Shown here piece after piece: positions 1-4,336 of a DNA stretch of 6,510 nt. Under the pieces are notes generated by a model. It saw only the letters and a list, made by a program, of their open reading frames with translations, was not told where the DNA came from and did no database searches. Position 1 is the first letter of the stretch. Every line of letters starts with the position of its first letter. The translations under genes and the position numbers were made by a program. The stretch is from JANRKG01 sp033763635. GTDB taxonomy: Bacteria > Cyanobacteriota > Cyanobacteriia > GCF-001939115. Location of the stretch: NCBI GenBank assembly GCA_033763635.1, contig JANRKG010000295.1, positions 1-6,510 of the forward strand, written 5' to 3'.

Positions 1-1
1 C

Positions 2-1327
2 AACCTGGAAAGTCGGCTGAATAGTAGGCAAGGTGGCGGCAGCCCCTTACCGCAGGATGTAAAAACCTTCATGGAATCCCGCTTTCGCACTGACTTTAGT
101 CAGGTACGGGTACACACCGATGGCGAAGCGGTGCAGATGAACCGAGATTTGAATGCTCACGCGTTTACCCACCAGCAAGATGTTTATTTTGGAGCGGGGA
201 AAGCTCCTGGGAAAGATGCGTTGACTGCTCATGAGTTAACTCATGTGGTGCAGCAAACAGGAACTGTACAGCGACAACAGATAAGCTCAACTACCGCGCC
301 AGCTACGCACCCCACTTTAAGGCGAGGTTCAACAGGACCATCTGTTCGAGAGCTGCAAGGAAAGCTTAACGCTAAAGGAGCCACACCACCTCTCGTAGTA
401 GATGGTATTTTTGGTCCACTCACCCAAGGGGCTGTTGTCCACTTCCAGCAAACTCATCAAGATTCTACAGGGCAACCTCTCGCGCCGGATGCCATCGTTG
501 GTTCGTTAACGTGGGGAGCACTGGATGCGGCCCCTGAACCAACCCCACCTGGACCAACCCCACCTGGACCAACTCCGCCCGGACCAACTCCACCTGGACC
601 AACCCCGTCAGTACCGGTAAACATCCTGGGAAGAACAGAGCTTTGGTGGTTTGATGGTGCTACCCCTCCAACTTACCCGCTTGAGCAAAATCTGACTGCG
701 AATGCTGGCGGTCTCCCTGGAACATTTCGTTGGAGGATATTAGGAGGTGGCACATTTGCCGATTTTAATGGCTCACCCACTGCTACAGCTCCCAGCATTT
801 TGCTGAAGAGTAAGCTGCCAAGTGCTGCTCTGAATGATGTTCAAGTTAGGGTGGATTTTACTGGTACAGGTGGACAGACAGGTGCTGCTAGTTTACGCAC
901 TACAGTCAAGGCACCTAATCGTCTAGGCTTTCTTAGAAATCAAGATCAGCCATCTGCACCCTGGGTCTATGAAACCTTTATCCACTACAACATCCAAGAT
1001 CAGTTTGGGACTATTTTGCCACGCAATGTACCTATTAATGAACAATGGACAGGACCAGTGACGCCCCATTTTCCAGGTATGAACTGGCGGCGTGGCAATG
1101 AGGGTAGTGCTACTGTATCTCCAGTAGACTGGAATGATTGGGTTGGAGGTGAAGCAGCAGGTTCTCCTTGGACTCCGTCTCCGGTTGTACCAACCCATGC
1201 TGATGCTGGAGTACGGGTCTATTCATGGCCAGGAACATGGCGTGTAGGTTCCCTCACAATTGGTGTCGGTAGACCAGTCGCTCATGTTACGTGGGATAAG
1301 CATAGGGGATTTGCAAGGCACATATAA
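2..1327 (+). CDS. DUF4157 / peptidoglycan-binding protein, candidate eCIS cargo (5' partial)
   Basis: The frame is open to the left edge, so the gene starts outside the window; the ATG at 71 is an internal Met because DUF4157-like sequence (GGGSPLPQDVKTFMESRF) already begins before it. Visible product: 441 residues. Residues about 12-85 are a DUF4157 domain with VRVHTD, AFTHQQDVYFGAG and a zinc-metallopeptidase-type HELTH at 77-81. Residues about 105-175 are a PF01471-type peptidoglycan-binding domain (LRRGSTGPSVRELQ, VDGIFGPLTQGAV). Residues 180-202 are a PTPPG-repeat linker. Residues about 205-441 form a C-terminal region, first Ig-like (LWWFDGATPPTY), then rich in Trp and Gly and ending GFARHI; I cannot assign it a function. 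DUF4157 is known as a frequent N-terminal domain of proteins linked to extracellular contractile injection systems, so a role as loaded cargo acting on an envelope is inferred. No eCIS structural gene is visible. The HEAT-protein gene starts 8 nt downstream and is probably co-transcribed. Confidence 0.85.
   Translation, partial: NLESRLNSRQGGGSPLPQDVKTFMESRFRTDFSQVRVHTDGEAVQMNRDLNAHAFTHQQDVYFGAGKAPGKDALTAHELTHVVQQTGTVQRQQISSTTAPATHPTLRRGSTGPSVRELQGKLNAKGATPPLVVDGIFGPLTQGAVVHFQQTHQDSTGQPLAPDAIVGSLTWGALDAAPEPTPPGPTPPGPTPPGPTPPGPTPSVPVNILGRTELWWFDGATPPTYPLEQNLTANAGGLPGTFRWRILGGGTFADFNGSPTATAPSILLKSKLPSAALNDVQVRVDFTGTGGQTGAASLRTTVKAPNRLGFLRNQDQPSAPWVYETFIHYNIQDQFGTILPRNVPINEQWTGPVTPHFPGMNWRRGNEGSATVSPVDWNDWVGGEAAGSPWTPSPVVPTHADAGVRVYSWPGTWRVGSLTIGVGRPVAHVTWDKHRGFARHI
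539..607 (+). repeat. 15-bp tandem repeat encoding PTPPG linker
   Basis: Four in-frame 15-bp units (539-553, 554-568, 569-583, 584-598) plus a partial fifth encode PTPPG repeats. The units differ only at synonymous positions (ACC/ACT, CCA/CCG, CCT/CCC), so the peptide is kept while the DNA drifts. The repeat forms a rigid, extended Pro-rich spacer between the peptidoglycan-binding domain and the C-terminal region. Copy number could vary by slippage between strains. Confidence 0.9.
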
Positions 1328-1335
1328 GTACCACT

Positions 1336-2466
1336 ATGAAATGTTCTATGCTTTTGAACGTGACATTAAAATGTGTACCAATTACAGTACTGCTATTTGC
1401 CCTCTTGTTTCAGCAACATTCTATAGGGACGCGAAAGATGGGAATAGAAGAAAGTAATAGGTCAGATAATTCCCTGTTAATACCTGCAAGTGGTCCAGTT
1501 CCTGCGACTGATCTTAATCAGGAGATTACAAACGCTGATCTTATCGTTGTCGCACAGATTGCTAAGGTTAGTGATGCAACGGGTCAAGTCTCGCTTGTTA
1601 GTAAACAAGCTCAGCCAACTTATGATCGACTCCGCCAAGCAGAGCTAAATGCTATTAGGGTGATAGCTGGCAAATCTAATAGTGGATCACTTAGAGTCTT
1701 TTTTTTAGAAGGGAAAGTACCTTCGCGTCCCTGGTTGACTTTAACACCCGGTCAAACAGTATTGCTGTTTCTACGCTCCACAGAGCAAGCTTACATTCCT
1801 GTAATACCTACAGGAGATCCAATTCAAACGCTTCGAGAAATCGAACCTTTGCGTTCAAACGCAACTAAACTCCAGGCTGTTGCACACGAATTGGAGCAAA
1901 TTATTCTCACTGCCAATCCTGTATCAGCTTCTAATCTAATCATTAAAGCTACAGAAGCGCGAGTCGAGTTAAGAACTGATGTGAATCTTGACCTATTAAA
2001 CACATCAGTACTTCAAGATCCAATCCGTCGTACGGCATGGATTGCTGTTGCTCTAGCTGAAAATAAGGTTGAGGCATTAGAGGAATTACCAAGCCTCTTC
2101 ACAACTCCAGCCTCACAGCCGATAGAAGTGCTACGGGGTATAATTGTACAGAAAATAGGTGAACTGCGTGTTCAGGCTGCTCTTCCTCAGCTTGCATTAC
2201 TGCTTAAGAATCAAAAGGTAGATTTAGCTCGTGCTGCTGCCATAGCATTACGACAAATTCATGATCCAGTGATAGTACCAGATTTAATACCTGGATTAGA
2301 TTATCCTGATCAGGAAGTACGTTATCAAGTAGTCATGGGGTTAGCTGAACTTTATCCAAACGTAGAAGCTGGGCCATCGTTCGACCTGTATCGTGAAAAT
2401 GAGGCATATTATATTCAGAAGTGGAAGCAATGGTGGCAACAAAATAGAGGGAGTCCCCTTTCGTAG
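1336..2466 (+). CDS. Exported HEAT-repeat-like protein, function unknown
   Basis: 376 aa. The N-terminus has basic residues followed by a hydrophobic stretch at about 13-26 (CVPITVLLFALLF), consistent with a signal peptide or membrane anchor. Residues about 64-147 (ADLIVVAQIAKV, AIRVIAG, LTPGQTVLLFL) resemble small beta-barrel (TIMP/netrin-like) modules of secreted bacterial proteins; this is a weak resemblance. Residues about 262-340 are two or more HEAT-like helical repeats (LPQLALLLKNQ..LARAAAIALRQI; VPDLIPGLDYPDQEVRYQVVMGLAELY), a protein-binding scaffold. The end is rich in Trp and Gln. It begins 8 nt after the DUF4157 gene with no clear Shine-Dalgarno, which suggests translational coupling. 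An internal ATG at 1438 has an AGGGA 8 nt upstream but would remove the hydrophobic segment, so 1336 is preferred. The stop TAG coincides with the left end of a genomic repeat. A partner or immunity role for the upstream protein is inferred from position only. Confidence 0.75.
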   Translation: MKCSMLLNVTLKCVPITVLLFALLFQQHSIGTRKMGIEESNRSDNSLLIPASGPVPATDLNQEITNADLIVVAQIAKVSDATGQVSLVSKQAQPTYDRLRQAELNAIRVIAGKSNSGSLRVFFLEGKVPSRPWLTLTPGQTVLLFLRSTEQAYIPVIPTGDPIQTLREIEPLRSNATKLQAVAHELEQIILTANPVSASNLIIKATEARVELRTDVNLDLLNTSVLQDPIRRTAWIAVALAENKVEALEELPSLFTTPASQPIEVLRGIIVQKIGELRVQAALPQLALLLKNQKVDLARAAAIALRQIHDPVIVPDLIPGLDYPDQEVRYQVVMGLAELYPNVEAGPSFDLYRENEAYYIQKWKQWWQQNRGSPLS

Positions 2467-2546
2467 TGCGATCGCCGCTCTTGTAAGGTGGGCATTTTGA
2501 TGATGAATTGATCACACAACAAAGGGATCGGCAATTCCCACCCTAC
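2465..2546 (+). repeat. 82-bp interspersed repeat, copy A
   Basis: This matches copy C (3867-3947) at about 76 of 82 positions (five substitutions, one 1-bp gap). It starts AGTGCGATCGCC (a HIP1 site) and ends CCCACCCTAC. Arms at 2483-2496 and 2533-2546 pair at 12 of 14 positions, so it can fold into a hairpin. It is not coding in any convincing frame. It abuts the HEAT-protein gene and includes the last bases of its TAG stop. It resembles a small non-autonomous (MITE-like) or palindromic repeat; no transposase is nearby. Confidence 0.8.
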
Positions 2547-2553
2547 TCCCTGC

Positions 2554-2651
2554 TAGTGCGATCGCCGATCTTGTAGGGTGCGTTCCACTCCAAGCACACA
2601 ATCACCCACTCAACCCCTTTCTGGGAACGCACCATCCCAAAGTGCGATCGC
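2554..2651 (+). repeat. HIP1-bounded palindromic repeat related to copy A
   Basis: The left end TAGTGCGATCGCCGATCTTGTA is nearly the same as copy A, but the body differs. Perfect 10-bp inverted arms GGTGCGTTCC (2577-2586) and GGAACGCACC (2624-2633) enclose a 37-nt loop, and a second HIP1 octamer closes it at 2644-2651. GTAGGGTGCGTT-type palindromes are common in cyanobacterial spacers. Only 7 nt separate it from copy A. Confidence 0.7.
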
Positions 2652-2657
2652 TCGCCC

Positions 2658-2689
2658 GTAGCTTGGGGTGAGGTCACGAAACCCAATAA
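2658..2689 (+). repeat. 32-bp palindromic repeat, copy 1
   Basis: This begins GTAGCTTGGGGTGAGG and contains ACGAAACCCAATAA. It aligns without gaps at 25 of 32 positions to the minus strand of 3784-3815. TTGGG (2663-2667) can pair with CCCAA (2682-2686) around a 14-nt loop. It resembles the GTAGG-TTGGGTT...AACCCAAC repeats widespread in filamentous cyanobacteria. The rest of the gene-free stretch (2690-2765) holds HIP1-like GTGATCGC and GGCGATCG but no gene that I can support. Confidence 0.6.
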
Positions 2690-2765
2690 GCAACAACTCT
2701 TGTCTGCCTCACAGTGTGATCGCATTGTGCTGTTTAAAGAGGGCGATCGTGCCTGCTAGCATGAG

Positions 2766-2782
2766 TTACTGTAATACAGTAA
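2766..2782 (+). promoter_or_regulatory. Operator-like palindrome upstream of brnTA
   Basis: TTACTGTAATACAGTAA is a perfect inverted repeat: 7-bp arms with a 3-bp centre. It lies 38 nt before the brnT start. BrnA-family antitoxins are DNA-binding ribbon-helix-helix proteins known to repress their own operon, so this is the natural candidate operator. The AT-rich TAAAAT at 2783-2788, just downstream, could serve as a -10 element, but no good -35 is seen. Confidence 0.55.
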
Positions 2783-2820
2783 TAAAATTAAAGGGAAGGA
2801 GCGTATGATTTACATATATT

Positions 2821-3090
2821 ATGGAATTTGAGTTTGACGAGTCTAAAAGTCAATCCAATCAGGACAAACACAGGATTGATTTTGTAGAAGCTCAAAGACT
2901 ATGGGCTGATCCTGACAGAATTGAGATTCCGGCTAGAACTGAAGATGAGCCAAGATTTCTGGTAATTGGCAGAATCACTCAAAAGCATTGGTCAGCGGTC
3001 ATCACCTATCGAAACAGTAAAATACGTATTATCTCCGTCCGACGCTCCCGCGAAGAAGAGGTGAAAATCTATGAAAGCAACCGAATTTGA
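2821..3090 (+). CDS. brnT: BrnT-family toxin (DUF497), type II TA
   Basis: 89 aa, the usual length for BrnT. BrnT toxins have a RelE-like ribonuclease fold and inhibit translation by cutting RNA; they are neutralised by BrnA. Family features seen: FEFDESKSQSN..KH..DF at residues 3-21, the R45 region (EDEPRF, in place of the more common GE-R), ITYR at 61-64, IRIISVRRS at 68-76 and the acidic/Tyr tail EEEVKIYE at 78-85. The start is fixed at 2821, because the only upstream in-frame codons before a stop at 2806 are not starts. The purine-rich AAGGAG at 2796-2801 is too far away (19 nt) to be ideal for this ATG. The 3' end overlaps brnA by 20 bp, typical of a co-translated pair. Nothing in the sequence suggests inactivation. 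Confidence 0.9.
   Translation: MEFEFDESKSQSNQDKHRIDFVEAQRLWADPDRIEIPARTEDEPRFLVIGRITQKHWSAVITYRNSKIRIISVRRSREEEVKIYESNRI
3058..3063 (+). promoter_or_regulatory. Ribosome binding site of brnA inside brnT
   Basis: GAGGTG lies 7 nt before the brnA ATG at 3071, within the last codons of brnT. It gives the antitoxin its own strong initiation signal, whereas the toxin start has a poorly spaced one. That difference would favour antitoxin excess. Confidence 0.6.
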
Positions 3091-3298
3091 TGCCAAATTT
3101 GATAGTGGAGAGGATATTACTGTCCTTTTAGATCTTTCCCAAGCCAGACATTCAGGATATGAACAAAAGCAAATTGATGTCGATTTTCCAACCTGGATGA
3201 TTGCTGCATTAGACCAAGAAGCCAGGCGACTTGGAGTAACTCGCCAGTCCATCATCAAAATTTGGATTGCTGATCGTCTTGCTAATCTTCCCTATTAG
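3071..3298 (+). CDS. brnA: BrnA-family antitoxin, ribbon-helix-helix
   Basis: 75 aa. BrnA binds and blocks BrnT and represses the operon. The N-terminal part (residues 1-32, acidic, FDAKFDSGEDIT) is the expected toxin-contacting region. Residues 33-70 form the ribbon-helix-helix: a beta strand QIDVDFP, helix WMIAALDQEARRLG, then VTRQSIIKIWIADRL. The gene overlaps brnT by 20 bp. Its stop TAG is the first three bases of a truncated genomic repeat (TAGTGCGATC), so the last few residues (ANLPY) may have been altered by that repeat. The domain itself is complete and the antitoxin is probably functional. Confidence 0.88.
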   Translation: MKATEFDAKFDSGEDITVLLDLSQARHSGYEQKQIDVDFPTWMIAALDQEARRLGVTRQSIIKIWIADRLANLPY

Positions 3299-3342
3299 TG
3301 CGATCTCTGCAAAGAGATCGGCAATACCCATCCTACTTCCCC
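3296..3342 (+). repeat. Truncated 82-bp repeat (copy B) with perfect hairpin
   Basis: The left end TAGTGCGATC and right end GATCGGCAATACCCATCCTAC match the two ends of copies A and C; the middle is lost. The junction makes an 8-bp perfect stem, CGATCTCT (3301-3308) and AGAGATCG (3313-3320), with a GCAA tetraloop. It directly follows the brnA stop. There is no T-run behind it, so it is not a standard intrinsic terminator, but it could protect the 3' end of the brnTA transcript. Confidence 0.6.
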
Positions 3343-3454
3343 ATCAATCCCATCACCGTTGTAAAATCTGGGATCACAGCCTGCCTTTCCCCGCAAACAC
3401 CACCCCAATCCTTTGCAAACTTTCCCTGTCCCATCCACTGATGAAGACTTAACT

Positions 3455-3783
3455 TTACACACTTTCTTCATCCAAAAGTTTTAAGAAAGAATCAACGCCA
3501 AGCAACTGAATATCATAAGTTTCTATCCCTGCCCTCAATTCATTATCAGCCCGCAGGTTACTGTCTCCAGAAACAATGATCTTGGCTTTACCATCGATCG
3601 CTGTAGCCAGTACGGGCAAATCTTTGGGAGCACGACACTTCAGCGGAATTTTTTTCAACTCAACCCCTATCCCTTGGTGCTGCAATTGCTGTTCAAGGCG
3701 GAGTGCGTGATTGGGGTCAATTCGTTCTCTTAAATTGTAGAGCGATCGTAAACTTTGGCGGAATGTAAATTCAACGGTTGTTT
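3455..3783 (-). pseudogene. PIN-domain toxin remnant, N-terminus lost
   Basis: The C-terminal half of a PIN_3/COG1569-type toxin-like ribonuclease. KDLPVLATAI, KAKIIVSGDSNLR and VDSFLKLLDE match the family pattern of an acidic residue before the LA-A helix, then V-[ST]-GD-[LN]L, then a final FL-LL. The frame stays open up to 3796 with no ATG or GTG. The only candidate start is TTG at 3685, giving 76 residues against about 140 for the family. The N-terminal D-TN-V motif that holds a metal-binding Asp is missing, so it should not be an active nuclease. The upstream stop TAA (3797-3799) lies inside a palindromic repeat at 3784-3815, which suggests that repeat insertion or a rearrangement removed the 5' end. 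No intact antitoxin partner is visible. A 76-aa protein might still be translated from the TTG. Confidence 0.65.
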
Positions 3784-3815
3784 TTGTTGGGTTTTGTTAC
3801 TACAACCCAAACTAC
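3784..3815 (-). repeat. 32-bp palindromic repeat, copy 2
   Basis: On the minus strand this reads GTAGTTTGGGTTGTAG followed by TAACAAAACCCAACAA. It is 25/32 identical to the copy at 2658-2689, in opposite orientation. The perfect arms TTGGGTT (3787-3793) and AACCCAA (3804-3810) flank a 10-nt loop. It sits exactly at the broken 5' end of the PIN remnant. Confidence 0.65.
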
Positions 3816-3866
3816 AGCGATCGTATTGCTTCACCGATCAAGCGATCGAGATGAGATTTCATGGTA

Positions 3867-3947
3867 AGTGCGATCGCCGCTCTTGTAAAGTGGCATTTTG
3901 ACAAGGAATTGATCACACAACAAAGGGATCGGCAATGCCCACCCTAC
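3867..3947 (+). repeat. 82-bp interspersed repeat, copy C
   Basis: This is about 93% identical to copy A. The central part, from GAATTGATCACACAACAAAG through GGATCGGCAAT, is unchanged. It carries a HIP1 octamer at 3870-3877 and ends CCCACCCTAC. It lies in the same orientation as copies A and B. It belongs to the 3797-4336 gene-free stretch; beyond it, 3951-4130 shows no gene that I can support. Confidence 0.8.
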
Positions 3948-4133
3948 GCCCCCATCAGCAATTTTCAATATAAGAATACTTCTCACCCAGTCCTCTGGAT
4001 TCGACTGCTTTGAGTGCCTGAGACCCGCATTCTGTGGCTCAGGAAATTGAGTGAGAGCGCCTGTGGAATCCCTTATTACAATACAAATGTTTCAGAGTGA
4101 GAACTGCTGAGAGGGAAAACGAGCAATTATCCT

Positions 4134-4152
4134 ACCCTCTGCCCTCTGCCCC
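4134..4152 (+). repeat. CCCTCTG short tandem repeat
   Basis: CCCTCTGCCCTCTGCCCCC is two direct 7-bp units with a C-rich tail. Such strings are common in non-coding cyanobacterial DNA. This supports the view that the stretch before 4337 is not part of the amt coding region, although the frame happens to be open. Confidence 0.5.
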
Positions 4153-4165
4153 CACCTTCCACAAA

Positions 4166-4181
4166 TGTAACTTTAAATACA
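4166..4181 (+). promoter_or_regulatory. NtcA binding site upstream of amt
   Basis: TGTAACTTTAAATACA is a perfect GTA-N8-TAC with the preferred flanking T and A. NtcA is the cyanobacterial CRP-family nitrogen regulator that activates ammonium, nitrate and glutamine-synthetase genes when 2-oxoglutarate is high. The site is 155 nt before the amt start and 23 nt before a -10-like hexamer, the spacing expected of class II NtcA activation. It implies induction of amt under nitrogen limitation. Confidence 0.8.
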
Positions 4182-4203
4182 GAACACACCCCTTCAGAAT
4201 TGG

Positions 4204-4209
4204 TGGAAT
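4204..4209 (+). promoter_or_regulatory. Probable -10 element of the NtcA-dependent amt promoter
   Basis: TGGAAT matches TATAAT at four of six positions and lies 23 nt after the NtcA TAC half-site. If NtcA is centred at -41.5, transcription would start near 4215 and leave a leader of about 120 nt. There is no -35 element, as expected when NtcA replaces it. Confidence 0.4.
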
Positions 4210-4323
4210 CTTGGTGGCTCTTCAACTCCAATCAGGCGATCGTTTCTACGAGTCAGGGTGTCTGAAGAATTCTCCTTCAAAGAATCAATTTTTTTCTCAT
4301 ACAATTCCGCTACAGCCTCCCCT

Positions 4324-4328
4324 AAGGA
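4324..4328 (+). promoter_or_regulatory. Ribosome binding site that sets the amt start
   Basis: AAGGA is 8 nt before the ATG at 4337. The upstream in-frame ATG at 4097 has no comparable site and lies before the NtcA box, so 4337 is the better start. Confidence 0.65.
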
Positions 4329-4336
4329 CATCATCA

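Noticed and set aside
71..73. ATG at 71 as the start of the DUF4157 protein
   Set aside because: The frame is open to the window edge and the conserved beginning of the DUF4157 domain lies before this Met.
1438..1440. Alternative start of the HEAT protein at ATG 1438
   Set aside because: It has a plausible AGGGA upstream, but it would delete the hydrophobic export segment; kept as a second choice only.
2333..2725. Minus-strand 60-aa frames over the HEAT gene end and the spacer
   Set aside because: They consist largely of translated HIP1 and palindromic repeats.
3267..3452. 61-aa plus-strand frame after brnA
   Set aside because: It overlaps the brnA end and a repeat, has a low-complexity Pro/Ser/His-rich product and no ribosome binding site.
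2465..3950. CRISPR array made of the spaced repeats
   Set aside because: The copies are few, irregularly spaced, of different lengths and separated by genes; no unit-spacer pattern exists.
4017..4043. CCTGAG...CTCAGG inverted repeat as a terminator
   Set aside because: The stem is only 6 bp with a 15-nt loop and no T-run; it is probably chance.
4097..4336. N-terminal extension of the Amt frame from the ATG at 4097
   Set aside because: It contains the CCCTCTG repeat and the NtcA box, shows no Amt similarity and lacks a ribosome binding site; the start at 4337 has AAGGA at 8 nt and gives a proper signal peptide.
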